Notes under the pieces: model-generated
The model's input: the letters and a program-made list of their open reading frames with translations, nothing else
The model's database searches: none
What the model was told of the DNA's origin: nothing
Shown here: positions 34,700 to 43,576 of the stretch, in pieces
Position numbering within the stretch: the stretch's first letter is position 1
Layout: the number at the start of each line of letters is the position of its first letter
DNA from: JAPPLB01 sp965204095
GTDB taxonomy: Bacteria; Acidobacteriota; Terriglobia; Bryobacterales; UBA6623
Reading direction: 5' to 3'
Length of the DNA stretch: 64,000 nucleotides
Assembly: GCA_965204095.1 (NCBI GenBank)
Contig: OZ241991.1
Span: forward strand, 6,237,731 to 6,301,730
Program-made: the position numbers and the translations under genes

Positions 34700-34890
34700 C
34701 TTCATGAGAAGCCCGTCAGGACAATGCGCAAGCCGCCCGCGCCAGCAACCCGGCCTGTAAGGTTTTTCACGAAACACAGCTTTTACGGTTCATCGGCCGT
34801 CAGACATTTCTTCCTGGAGCGAACCAGGCCCCCCACCAGCGATTTTCACGAAACACGAGACACGAGACACGAAACACGGCTTTTTCCTCA
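34700..34890. repeat. R1 and R2 fragments before the NIPSNAP gene
   Basis: Broken R1 middle (CCCGTCAGGACAATGCGCAAGCCG), a first heptamer trace (TTTTTCACGAAACACAGCTTTT), the segment GTCAGACATTTCTTCCTGGAGCGAACCAGGCCCCCCACCAGC, then CACGAAA, CACGAGA, CACGAGA, CACGAAA, CACGGCTTTTT. The same segment plus array recurs at 57465-57552, again just before a rightward gene. Confidence 0.7.
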
Positions 34891-34907
34891 TGCTATAAGA
34901 AGGGAGC

Positions 34908-35690
34908 ATGAATCGACGTTCCTTCCTGGGCGCATCGCTGGCCGGCCTCTCGGCAAGCTCCGCGGCCGCTGTGCATCAGGACTCCAACCAGTACTTCGAA
35001 CTTCGGTTCTTTCAACTGCGCAACAGCAAGGCCGATCAACAGCGGCGGCTCGTTCGTCTGTTGGAGGAGCATCACCTGCCGATGACGAAGCGCAACGGCT
35101 TTGGGCCGGTGGGCTACATGCAGGTCTTCCTGGGCGCCGGGATGCCGAAGGTCCTGATTCTCACCGCCTATCGTTCTTGGGCCGAAGTAGCCGAGAAACA
35201 GGCCGCGATGATGGCCGATGAGACATGGCGCAAGGCCTTCGATGCGGCGGGAGCGGATGACGATCCGTACTTCGATCGCGTCGAGACCTGGCTGCTCAGG
35301 GCGTTCGCCGCTGCGCCTCGTTTGGAAGAGCCTGCGATCGAGCCCGGCAAGGCGCCGCGGCTGTTCGATCTGCGGACGTACGAAGCCGAGACCTTCGGAG
35401 ACGTCGGCCGCAAGGTCGATATGTTCAATCGCGAGGAGATCAGGATCTTTCGCCGCTGCGGTATTCACCCGGTCTTCTTTGGACATTCCCTCTACGGGCC
35501 GAGCCAGCCGAACTTGACCTACATGGTCTGGTACGACGACATGCGAGTTCGTGAGGCGGCCTGGAAGCGCTTTCTGGATGACCCCGATTGGAAGCGTATC
35601 CGAAACAAGCCCGGCTGGACCAACGCCGAGGCCGTCTCGAACATCTCGAATACGTTTCTGCGGCCGCTGCCGTTTTCGCCGATTCGTTGA
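34908..35690 (+). CDS. NIPSNAP-family protein with Tat signal
   Basis: 260 residues. MNRRSFLGASLAGLSASSAAA is a twin-arginine signal. The rest holds two NIPSNAP ferredoxin-like (dimeric alpha/beta barrel) modules: YFELRFFQLRNSKADQQRRLVRLLEEHHLPMTKRNG with GPVGYMQVFLG, and LFDLRTYEAETFGDVGRKVDMFNREEIRIF with GIHPVFFGHSLYGPSQPNLTYMVWYDDMRVREAAWKRFLDDPDW. The family has no settled biochemical role in bacteria. AAGGGAG precedes the ATG closely. An R2 array ends 18 nt upstream. Convergent with the DUF1552 gene. Confidence 0.8.
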   Translation: MNRRSFLGASLAGLSASSAAAVHQDSNQYFELRFFQLRNSKADQQRRLVRLLEEHHLPMTKRNGFGPVGYMQVFLGAGMPKVLILTAYRSWAEVAEKQAAMMADETWRKAFDAAGADDDPYFDRVETWLLRAFAAAPRLEEPAIEPGKAPRLFDLRTYEAETFGDVGRKVDMFNREEIRIFRRCGIHPVFFGHSLYGPSQPNLTYMVWYDDMRVREAAWKRFLDDPDWKRIRNKPGWTNAEAVSNISNTFLRPLPFSPIR

Positions 35691-35698
35691 GCGGCAGG

Positions 35699-37006
35699 CT
35701 ACACGATGCCCAGCAGCTTGCGGCGTGCGTTCGGAAAGCTGTCGAGTTCCGCTTGCATCACGTTGTTCGCCAGCGTGAGATACAGGTCGCCCGTCGTGCC
35801 GGTGGTTTCGGTGTGGCGGCCCGTGACAAGCTGGTTCGCGTGGCCCGCGACGATGGCGATGAGGCCGTTGTTCTTGTGGGCATTGGCTTCGGCGTGCTCG
35901 TGGAGGTAGAGCAGGCAGGTGTTGTCGAGCAGGGTGCCGTCGCCTTCCGGAATCGATTTCAGACGTCCCAGCAGATACGCGAACTCCTGTACGTGCCAGC
36001 GGCAGATGTCGCGCAGCACGCGCTGGCCTGCCGGACCGTCCGCTTTGTGATGCGTGTAGTCATGATGCCGCAGTGTCGTATAGCCCAGCCAGGGCATGCG
36101 CGTCAGGCCCTGGCACTTCGTGAGCATGTAGGAAGCGACGCGTGTCTGCCCGCTGGCGAACGCATGCACGATCAGATCGGTTTGGAGCTTTGCGATGTGC
36201 GGCCAGTCTTTCATGTCGCCGCTGATCTCGGGTTCCTCGACTACGGAGTATTCGGGGGGCAGGCTGCCGATGGCGCGCTCCAGGTCGCGGATGGACGCCA
36301 TGTAGTCGTCGAGGCGTTCTTGATCTTTGTGCCCGAGGTCGGCCTTCAGCTTCGTTGAGCTTTCGCGCACCGCATCGAGCACGCTCTTCTTGCGATCGAC
36401 CCAAGCGGGATCTTTGATGCCGAAGATGCGGTTGAACAGATTCTGTGGAATCAACTCCGGCGGGAGTGCTCGGTCCTTGCCGGCCCAGCTCATGTTGCGT
36501 TGAATGCTGTCGCCGTGAGACTCCGGACATACCCCGACTTGCAATGACCGGAACCGCGACCGGCCTCCGATCTTGGCGGCGATGGCTTGATCGATCGAGG
36601 CGCCGCCCGCGCCGCGCCCGGTGAAGGGAACTCCCGTCATCAGTCCGCTCATCGAGCGGTGATGATCGTTGCCCGGACCGGGTACCCGTGCGATGTCGTT
36701 GTCGAGTCCGCTGAGAATGTGAATGTCGTTGCGGAACGGTGCGAGCGGCGAGAGGCATGGTGTGATTCGGAAATCCGTGCCGGTTTCGGTCGGGATCCAG
36801 TAGCGCTCCGGAATGCCATTGCCGTTGAACCAGACCAGGAAGCGCGACTCCATCGGCGACTCGGTGATCCGGCCGGCCGCGTTCGCGGCGGCGTAAGCCG
36901 TCCCGGACGAATTGAACATCGCCTCGAGCGGAGGCAATCCAAAGCGGATCGCAGCGCCGCTAAGAGCCGATCCGCCAAGAAAAGTGCGCCGGGATAGTAG
37001 TCGCAT
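35699..37006 (-). CDS. DUF1552 exported protein
   Basis: 435 residues. MRLLSRRTFLGGSALSGAAIRFGLP is a Tat signal (SRRTFLGG). ESRFLVWFNGNGIPERYWIP, PLAPFRNDIHILSGLDN, GPGNDHHRSMSGLMTG, GASIDQAIAAKIG and LQVGVCPESHGDSIQRNMSWAG are the DUF1552 core. These proteins, found mainly in acidobacteria, planctomycetes and verrucomicrobia, often sit beside DUF1592/DUF1588 cytochrome-like genes and are suspected to act in polysaccharide breakdown; none of those partners is present here. The alkaline-phosphatase-like fold is likely but no active site is assigned. Lies 8 nt from the convergent NIPSNAP stop. Confidence 0.8.
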   Translation of the reverse strand: MRLLSRRTFLGGSALSGAAIRFGLPPLEAMFNSSGTAYAAANAAGRITESPMESRFLVWFNGNGIPERYWIPTETGTDFRITPCLSPLAPFRNDIHILSGLDNDIARVPGPGNDHHRSMSGLMTGVPFTGRGAGGASIDQAIAAKIGGRSRFRSLQVGVCPESHGDSIQRNMSWAGKDRALPPELIPQNLFNRIFGIKDPAWVDRKKSVLDAVRESSTKLKADLGHKDQERLDDYMASIRDLERAIGSLPPEYSVVEEPEISGDMKDWPHIAKLQTDLIVHAFASGQTRVASYMLTKCQGLTRMPWLGYTTLRHHDYTHHKADGPAGQRVLRDICRWHVQEFAYLLGRLKSIPEGDGTLLDNTCLLYLHEHAEANAHKNNGLIAIVAGHANQLVTGRHTETTGTTGDLYLTLANNVMQAELDSFPNARRKLLGIV

Positions 37007-37174
37007 CGCGCGTTAGCTCAACAGTAACATGATACGCCCATTCCGCGTGTGTTTCACTACCCCCGTTTCGGTTGATCACACGATGCTTCCCAGTACGGTC
37101 CGGCAGCCTTGTCTAATCGGGTGTTAACGTCCCGGACAGGCAGTGCGCCGTCCGAATTCGTAGCGCGGCCGATC

Positions 37175-38266
37175 TCAAGGGTCCTGAGAACCTTGATGTT
37201 GCGCGCTCCAGTGTACTTTGCAATTCGGATTTCGCTCGCGAAACTCGCTGACGCCCTCCGCCGACACCATCGTGCCGTCGAGGTAGAGCGTCTTCAGCTT
37301 GGACAGCTTCGAGAGTTCGCGAAGAGTTTCGTCGGACACTTTCGTTGAGGAGAGATCGAGCGTTGTCAGACGGCCCATCGCCGTCAGATGTTTCGCGGCT
37401 CCGTCATCAACCTCCTCCACGCCGGAGAGATGCAAGGTTCGCAACTCTCCAAGTCCGGTGAGTGCCACCACGCCGGCCTCGCTGATCTGCGTTCGACTCA
37501 GGTCGAGAAAGCGAAGCCGCCGTAACGCCGAAAGCTTCCTCACGCCCAGGTCCGTGAGCCTGAGATCCGCCGCGTCAAGGTGCTCGAGTTGATCGAGTTG
37601 CGTGATGACGTCGATGTCCAGATCCGTCACCGCCACCGACCAGAATCCCGAGTTGCGCATCTGGAGTCCGCTGAGGCTCAGCTTTTTCAGGTTCGGCAGC
37701 AATTCCAGGACGTGCAGGCCGAGCTCGGTGATCTTGTTGGCCCCCAGGGTCAGCTCCCGCAGCTCGGTGAGTTCGGCAAGATGCTCCATCCCGTTGTCGG
37801 TGACTTGCGTGACGCTGATGTCGAGGGCTTCAAGACGGCGGTGCGAGGCGACGTAAGCCAGGCCGGTGTCCGTGATGTCGGCGCCCCGCAGGTTGAGCCG
37901 TCGCAGGTTCTTCCAGTGGCGCAGGTGGGCGAGCGACGTGTCCGAGATGTGTTCGCAGGCGTAGAGGTTCAACTCCTCGACCGCGGTGAGCGGTCTGAGC
38001 CTCTCGATTCCCAGGTCCGTGATCCGGGTTAGCGACAAGTCGAGTCGCTTCAGGGAGTTGATGCCGGCGATGTGCTCCAGGTCTCCGTCAGCGACCCAGG
38101 TGAACCCGAACCGCACTCCGACAACATCACCGGCCTCGTCGGTCTCGACCTCGCCTCCTTGCGCGGCTACCCGGCTGCGCAGATCGGCGGCGTCCAAGTC
38201 CGAGCCGTGAACCGGCATGGCTGGATACAAGGCCAAAGTCCACACCAGGGCGCAATATTTGATCAT
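37175..38266 (-). CDS. Secreted leucine-rich-repeat protein
   Basis: 363 residues. Signal peptide MIKYCALVWTLALYPAMPVHG. A short N-terminal module (LRSRVAAQGGEVETDEAGDVVGVRFGFTWVADGDLEHI) is followed by about eleven LRRs of the 24-residue cysteine-containing/RI-like type with the repeated pattern L-x-x-L-x-L-x-x-T-x-I-T-D-x-G. It ends with NPNCKVHW, a cap also seen as LPKCDIVW in the LRR protein at 52779. LRR solenoids bind other proteins, so a periplasmic or surface binding role is plausible. Its start lies 10 nt after the sulfatase-like gene's stop, so the two form an operon (sulfatase first). Confidence 0.8.
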   Translation of the reverse strand: MIKYCALVWTLALYPAMPVHGSDLDAADLRSRVAAQGGEVETDEAGDVVGVRFGFTWVADGDLEHIAGINSLKRLDLSLTRITDLGIERLRPLTAVEELNLYACEHISDTSLAHLRHWKNLRRLNLRGADITDTGLAYVASHRRLEALDISVTQVTDNGMEHLAELTELRELTLGANKITELGLHVLELLPNLKKLSLSGLQMRNSGFWSVAVTDLDIDVITQLDQLEHLDAADLRLTDLGVRKLSALRRLRFLDLSRTQISEAGVVALTGLGELRTLHLSGVEEVDDGAAKHLTAMGRLTTLDLSSTKVSDETLRELSKLSKLKTLYLDGTMVSAEGVSEFRERNPNCKVHWSAQHQGSQDP

Positions 38267-38276
38267 TCGTAAATTT

Positions 38277-40748
38277 CTATTGGATGTATCCCAGGCTCCG
38301 CAGCCGTTGCAGTTCTTCGTCGCTCAAGTTGTCGCTCGCCCCGTCCTCGTCTAGGGCGCCTTCCATCACTTTGGCGCGTTCCTGCTCCAGCAGGGACGCC
38401 AGCATCTTTACCCTGTCGGGGTTCGCCTCGCTCACGTCTTTGAGGTCGAGGGGGTCCTCCGCGTGGTGAAAGAGTTCGTATTCCGCGATTCCCTCCGTCG
38501 GCTTCGGATGGTGAATCAATTTCCAGCCGTCCGAGACGATCGCATACGCTTCGGTATCGTATGGTCTCGGCCCGCCCGACTGCTTCGTCTCGGCCTTCTG
38601 CGCGATCGCCGGTTGCGGTTGCCAGCCGTTCGCCTCGGCGGCCTCACGTAGAGAGCTGCCTTCGGGCAAGTCCCGCGCTGCCGCCATCAACGGCACGAGG
38701 CTCTGCCCTTGCATCGTCTCCGGGCGAGGCAGATGGCTCAGTTCCAGCAGTGTCGGAGCGATGTCGATGCTGCGAGTGGTCTCGTCGAAGCCGAGGCCGG
38801 CCGGTACGAAAGCCGGCCCGTAGAACATCAGCGGAACGTCGGTGAGTTCGCCGTATACGTGCTGCCCGTGCCACATGTATCCATGCTCGTGGAAGCCTTC
38901 GCCATGATCGGCCGTGAACGCGATCAACGTCTTCTCCGCTAGGCCGAGTTGCCGCAGCTTCTCGAATAGACGCGCCATCTCCACATCCATTCCGAGGATC
39001 GAGCCGTCATACCAGCCCTTGTTGTAGGCCATGAACTCGTCCCGGTCGACACCCGAAGCCTTCAACTCATCGAGCATCGGCATGACGCGGTTCCTGTCCG
39101 AAGGATGCTTGATGAACTCCTTGACCGTCTCCACGTTCTTGTCGTGCGCATCTCGCTGGGCAGGGTCCGTCCAACGCTCGTTGTAGGGCCGGCGAGGCTC
39201 GAAAGGCGAGTGCGGGTCGAAGACGTGAAGGAATGCGAAGAACGGCCCGTCCTTTCGTGCTTCGAGCCAATCGGTTAAACGATCGACATACGTTCGGGCG
39301 GTCTTGCTTCCCGATTCTTCGATGGAGCTCCTCTCGTGCAGTTCTTCGAACCCTTGATGCAGGTTGGTGAACTTGCCGCTGAAGGTAACCGATGAGTAGC
39401 TGACCGTTGCGTAACCCGCTTCCCGGTACGCCTCGGCCAGAGTGACCGCCGCGGCGGGAAGGCGGTCCCTCATATCCGCCACCCGGTGAGCCAGCGGATA
39501 CATGCCGGTGAGAATCGACGGGACCGAAACCTTCGTCCATGTTGCTTGCGCCACATTGTCACGGAAAATCGCGCCTTCGCTGCCGAGCCTCGCCAGGAAC
39601 GGCGCGGTCTCTCGTTCGTACCCGTGGAAGTTGAGATGGTCCTTGCGCAACGTGTCAGCAACGACGAGAATGACGCCCTGCGGCGCCGGAGCCCCGGGCA
39701 TGGCTTCTACCTGAGGGCGTTCGGTGGCGGCAGGTGAAGCGGCGGCCCGATCCCGAATCGCGGGTCCGCCCCAGAAGCCCAGTGCGCCGGCGTCCTCTGA
39801 GCGCAGGTCGAGGGCCAGCGTAACGCTTCGGCCGGCGTGTGCGGAAAGGTCAAGGGACGCTTCCTCCCAGCGGTCTGGCGTGGTCACCGTCCGCTGCAGC
39901 AGCAGCTCCCCTGCGCCCGGCTCGGAACCCGTCGCCGCGATTTTCACTTCGAAAGTCACCGGAGCGTCCTCGACCGTTCCCACGTGCAGATCAAGCCACG
40001 GATCCTGGGGAAGGTCCAGGTCAATCTGTATCGATTCAGGCGAACGCGATACAAGTGCCTCGCGGTAGATCTCGCCCAAACCTTGCCAGCCGACGCCCGA
40101 TGGAATCCGCGACAGATGCTCCCTCCGCGAAACGATCTTGACCGACTCGATTTCGAACTCCGCACTCTCCTCATCGGAGGGACGGATCAGCAGTTTGTGG
40201 ACACTCGACAGCCGCGTGTTCCGTGGCGGCGTCAGCACGTACGTCTCGATGTTCTCTCCGGCTATCAGCGGCGCATTCAGGTTCCAAGGCTCACTGAGCC
40301 CTTGGGCTCGCTCCAGGATTCGCTTGACATTCAGGTCTCCCGAGCCCTGCGACTCCGCGCTCAGGTTGGCGCCCTTGCTTGCCCGCATCCGAATTTCTAC
40401 GGCGTGCAGTAGGTCTGAGGTATCAAGACCTTCTTTGCGCTCGACATACACGATGGGAAAGCTTGTCGTGGTCCGGCCTTGCAGTCGGCCATCTTCGATT
40501 CGCAAAGAAGATACGCCGGCGCCGGCCTTCCACCCCAAGGTTGCCGGCGACTCCTCCGGCGGTTTTTTCGGAGTCTCTCCGAACCCCCACAGGCCCGCCG
40601 GCACGGGCCGCGTCACCTGCGTCGGGACGTTCTTGACCATCTTCTGGTTGAAGTGGTCAACGAGCCGTATCGCGATCGGTTGACCCGAACCGCCGCAACT
40701 GCAGAGAAGCAGGAAGAGGCTGAACGAAGCAGCGCCTGGAAATCTCAT
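38277..40748 (-). CDS. Sulfatase-like lipoprotein with Thr at the catalytic position
   Basis: 823 residues. Lipoprotein signal (FSLFLLLCSCGGSG). Residues about 20-350 are a beta-rich region, possibly jelly-roll binding domains. The alkaline-phosphatase/sulfatase fold follows: GVILVVADTLRKDHLNFHGYERETAPFLARL (metal Asp), ATWTKVSVPSILTGMYP, AFLHVFDPHSPFEPRRPY, IAFTADHGEGFHEHGYMWHGQHVYGELTDVPL (metal Asp-His). In the C-x-P-x-R position, which becomes formylglycine in true sulfatases, the aligned residues are T-x-V-x-V, so a sulfatase mechanism is unlikely; a Thr nucleophile suggests phosphodiester or phosphotransfer chemistry, as in related families. The C-terminal DLKDVSEANPD is standard. Operon with the LRR gene. 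Confidence 0.75.
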   Translation of the reverse strand: MRFPGAASFSLFLLLCSCGGSGQPIAIRLVDHFNQKMVKNVPTQVTRPVPAGLWGFGETPKKPPEESPATLGWKAGAGVSSLRIEDGRLQGRTTTSFPIVYVERKEGLDTSDLLHAVEIRMRASKGANLSAESQGSGDLNVKRILERAQGLSEPWNLNAPLIAGENIETYVLTPPRNTRLSSVHKLLIRPSDEESAEFEIESVKIVSRREHLSRIPSGVGWQGLGEIYREALVSRSPESIQIDLDLPQDPWLDLHVGTVEDAPVTFEVKIAATGSEPGAGELLLQRTVTTPDRWEEASLDLSAHAGRSVTLALDLRSEDAGALGFWGGPAIRDRAAASPAATERPQVEAMPGAPAPQGVILVVADTLRKDHLNFHGYERETAPFLARLGSEGAIFRDNVAQATWTKVSVPSILTGMYPLAHRVADMRDRLPAAAVTLAEAYREAGYATVSYSSVTFSGKFTNLHQGFEELHERSSIEESGSKTARTYVDRLTDWLEARKDGPFFAFLHVFDPHSPFEPRRPYNERWTDPAQRDAHDKNVETVKEFIKHPSDRNRVMPMLDELKASGVDRDEFMAYNKGWYDGSILGMDVEMARLFEKLRQLGLAEKTLIAFTADHGEGFHEHGYMWHGQHVYGELTDVPLMFYGPAFVPAGLGFDETTRSIDIAPTLLELSHLPRPETMQGQSLVPLMAAARDLPEGSSLREAAEANGWQPQPAIAQKAETKQSGGPRPYDTEAYAIVSDGWKLIHHPKPTEGIAEYELFHHAEDPLDLKDVSEANPDRVKMLASLLEQERAKVMEGALDEDGASDNLSDEELQRLRSLGYIQ

Positions 40749-40838
40749 GTGTGGTCCAAGCTCCTGTCGGCAGGTATTCTACCAGCAGGCTTGGGGGACC
40801 GCGCCAAGGTTGCGGCCGGCACGGCCTCCTTCGGCCCC

Positions 40839-41020
40839 AGCCTGCATGTCTCACCACGTGGCGAGGCGAAGTGCGTGAGAGGGCCGTCAGGACGAGGCGC
40901 GAGCCGCTTGGCGCGCGCAGGCGTACTTGAACAGTACGTTGAGCACGGCAAGCAAGCGTAACGAAGTCATGGAGGCCATATGGCGTGCTTCGACCGTTGG
41001 GTGGTGAGAAATGCAAGGTA
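40839..41020. repeat. R1 repeat, 182-bp form
   Basis: Left end AGCCTGCATGTCTCACCAC, right end slightly changed (GTGGTGAGAAATGCAAGGTA). It lies between two outward-transcribed blocks: 9 nt from the stop of the alcohol dehydrogenase gene and about 90 nt upstream of the sulfatase-like start. Confidence 0.85.
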
Positions 41021-41028
41021 GGACCCTT

Positions 41029-42117
41029 TCAGGGCCGAATGCCAACTCGGAGGGCGCGACTGGCCACGGCGTACTGAAAGGCCTGGCTGACCTCGGTAAG
41101 CGGGTATGTCCGGGTGAGAAGCTCGGAAAAGGGAAATCGGGTGTGGTGCTGCTCGAGAAAGGCTACGGCGTCCGACAGGTCTTCCGGAGCGTAGTTGTGA
41201 ACGCCCCGGATCTGCAGCCATCCGCGCACCACCCGTTCCGGATCCAGGGAAAGAGGACTGCTGGGAAACACGGCCCCGACCAGCACATAGCGCCCGCCGG
41301 TCCTCAGTAGAGGCACGGCCGCCGCCATGGCGCTGGCAGCCCCCGACAGTTCCAGTGCCAGGTCCACCCCGCGTCCCCGGCTGATCTCCATTACCGTTCG
41401 GGCCAGCATTTCGGGGCCTTCTCCGACCGCTACGCAGTGGCTGGCGCCAAAGCGTTCGGCCTGCTTCAATCTGGTTTCGTCGATATCACAGACAATAATT
41501 TGACTGGCGCCTCGGGACCGGGCCAGGGCGCAGGCGGTCAGACCCAGCATGCCGGCACCCTGGATGAGCACGATCTCACCCCGGCAGCCTCCGCCGGCCC
41601 GCATGGCAGCCATGACCGTGGCCGTGGCGCAGTTGGCCGGGCAAGCCACCTCATCGGGAAGACCCTCCGGAACCGAAACCACCGGGGTGCCGGCAATCAA
41701 ATGGCATACCTCCGCCAGTCCCCCGTTGAAGAGGTGTGCAGGCCGAAGGCTCTCGTGTCCGTACTTGAATAGCCGTTCGCACTTCTGTGAAAGGGAACGC
41801 CGGCAGAAGAAACACTGCCCGCAACTGGCCGCGATCGACCAGGAGATGCGATCGCCCACTCCCACCGCCTCGCCGTCCAGAGTTCGCACCGGCGGCCCCG
41901 GGCCCGTTTCGATGACTTCACCCAGGATTTCATGGCCCAGAATGGTGGGCGTGGGGGTCTGGCGGCGGCCCTGATAGGTGTGCAGGTCGCTGCCGCAGAT
42001 CGAGCTGCAGCGCACCCGGACCAGCAGTTGCGAAGATCCCGGCCGAGGCAGTGGAAAGCTCTCCAGCCGGAGGGGCTCTCCCGGTCCGTCAAAGACTGCC
42101 GCGCGCGCCTTTTCCAT
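41029..42117 (-). CDS. Zn-dependent alcohol dehydrogenase, phosphonate-associated type
   Basis: 362 residues, medium-chain dehydrogenase. Catalytic zinc ligands in CGSDLHTYQG and GHEILGEVIE, structural zinc site CGQCFFCRRSLSQKC, and Rossmann motif GAGMLGLTACALA with CDIDE binding NAD(H). The CATAT pattern and overall layout match the alcohol dehydrogenases that recur in phosphonate-breakdown operons (the group of TIGR03366). It is last in a leftward four-gene operon, 16 nt after the phosphonoacetaldehyde dehydrogenase. A role in oxidising a hydroxyalkylphosphonate to the aldehyde used by PhnY is an inference from context; the substrate is not known. Confidence 0.75.
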   Translation of the reverse strand: MEKARAAVFDGPGEPLRLESFPLPRPGSSQLLVRVRCSSICGSDLHTYQGRRQTPTPTILGHEILGEVIETGPGPPVRTLDGEAVGVGDRISWSIAASCGQCFFCRRSLSQKCERLFKYGHESLRPAHLFNGGLAEVCHLIAGTPVVSVPEGLPDEVACPANCATATVMAAMRAGGGCRGEIVLIQGAGMLGLTACALARSRGASQIIVCDIDETRLKQAERFGASHCVAVGEGPEMLARTVMEISRGRGVDLALELSGAASAMAAAVPLLRTGGRYVLVGAVFPSSPLSLDPERVVRGWLQIRGVHNYAPEDLSDAVAFLEQHHTRFPFSELLTRTYPLTEVSQAFQYAVASRALRVGIRP

Positions 42118-42133
42118 CTTTGCCTCTCTACGA

Positions 42134-43576
42134 CTACCAGGGCAGTGAGAAGGTCTTGACCGTGGACATGAACTTCATGGCCTCGATGACGCCTTCCTTG
42201 ATCCCCAGCCCTGAATCCTTGACGCCGCCGAAGGGGGTGGACTCGATACGGTAGCCCGGAACCTGGTTGATGTTGACGGTCCCGGTGCGGATTCCCTTGA
42301 CCGCCTCAATGGCCGCTTGGATATTCCGGGTCACCACTCCGGCGGAAAGCCCGTAAGCGGTGGCGTTGGCCAGGGATATCCCGTCCTCCAGATCGCGGAT
42401 GGCCAGGATGGGCGCCAGCGGCCCGAAGGACTCCTTGACCACCATCTCACAGGTTCTGGGGACGTCTGCCACCACCGTGGGTTCCAAGAGAGCCCCTTTT
42501 CGCCGCCCGCCGCGGAGAATTCTGGCGCCTGCCGCTACCGCCTCCTCCACCCGTCGCTCGAGCCCGGCCGCGGCAGTCTCGTCGATCACGGTCCCGACAC
42601 GGGTTTCCCACTGCGCGGGGTCTCCGGCAGTGTACTCCCCGGTTTTGTCCAGGAACAACCGGGTAAAGGGCTCCACTACCCTCTCGTGTACCAGCAACCG
42701 CTTGACGGCGGTACAGCGTTGCCCGGAATTGCGATAGCACCCCTCGGCCGCCAGGCCGGCAGCCAGCTCGAGATCAGCGTCCGCAAGGATCAACAGCGGC
42801 GAGTTGCCTCCAAGCTCCAGGCACAACTTCTTGTAGCCGGCGATGGCAGCCAGGCGGCGGCCGACCGCTCCACTCCCGGTAAAGCTGACCGCCTCGATGC
42901 GGTCATGCCTGACCAGAGGCTCGGCAAATTCCTCCACGGAACCCAGCAACACACTTAGCATGGGCCCGGGAAGCCCGGCCTGATAGAGCAATTCCGCAAA
43001 TCGAATGGCGGCCAGCGGCGTCTTCTCCGACGGCTTCAGAATCAGGGGCGCCCCCACGGCCACAGCGGGAGCGACCTTGTGCACCACCTGGTTCAGCGGA
43101 TGGTTGAAAGGCGCGATAGCTCCCACCAGGGGAACCGGCTCGCGCAGGGTGAAAATCTTCCGCGCCTTGCCGTGCGTCGAGACATCTCCTGAAAACACCT
43201 GGCCTTCGTCCTTGAGAGCCTCGACCGCGGCGCACTGCAGCACGTCCAGCGCCCGTCCCACCTCGTAGGTGGTGTCTCGCAGGCACAGTCCGGACTCTCG
43301 AGTCACCAGCAGGGCGAACTCCTCGGCCTGCTGCTGCAGGGCGGAACGGGTGTTCAACAGGATTTCATGGCGCTGGTAGCGGGTCAGAGATCCTGTCCAG
43401 GCCAGTGCTTCCTCGCAGGCCCGGTCGAGATGTTCCCGCCCGGACGTGGCGACAGTACCCACCAACTCGCCCGAATAGGGATTGAAAACCTCCAGGGTGC
43501 CGTCGGTCCGCACTGGCTGACCGGCCAGATAGCCGGGTAGATCCAGAGTTCCCTCGCGGGACCGGCTGAGCGTCAT
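42134..43576 (-). CDS. phnY: Phosphonoacetaldehyde dehydrogenase
   Basis: 480 residues from ATG 43576, whose ATGA overlaps the phnA stop; a longer in-frame extension to 43876 is inside phnA and is rejected. Aldehyde dehydrogenase superfamily: VGAIAPFNHPLNQVVHKVAPAVAVG, LKPSEKTPLAAI, FTGSGAVGRRLA, catalytic Glu in LELGGNSPL and catalytic Cys in NSGQRCTAVKRL, then KESFGPLAPIL. The NHPLN variant of the cofactor loop and the gene context (next to phosphonoacetate hydrolase) fit phosphonoacetaldehyde dehydrogenase, which makes phosphonoacetate from phosphonoacetaldehyde with NAD+. The usual partner PhnW (AEP transaminase) is not in the window. Confidence 0.75.
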   Translation of the reverse strand: MTLSRSREGTLDLPGYLAGQPVRTDGTLEVFNPYSGELVGTVATSGREHLDRACEEALAWTGSLTRYQRHEILLNTRSALQQQAEEFALLVTRESGLCLRDTTYEVGRALDVLQCAAVEALKDEGQVFSGDVSTHGKARKIFTLREPVPLVGAIAPFNHPLNQVVHKVAPAVAVGAPLILKPSEKTPLAAIRFAELLYQAGLPGPMLSVLLGSVEEFAEPLVRHDRIEAVSFTGSGAVGRRLAAIAGYKKLCLELGGNSPLLILADADLELAAGLAAEGCYRNSGQRCTAVKRLLVHERVVEPFTRLFLDKTGEYTAGDPAQWETRVGTVIDETAAAGLERRVEEAVAAGARILRGGRRKGALLEPTVVADVPRTCEMVVKESFGPLAPILAIRDLEDGISLANATAYGLSAGVVTRNIQAAIEAVKGIRTGTVNINQVPGYRIESTPFGGVKDSGLGIKEGVIEAMKFMSTVKTFSLPW

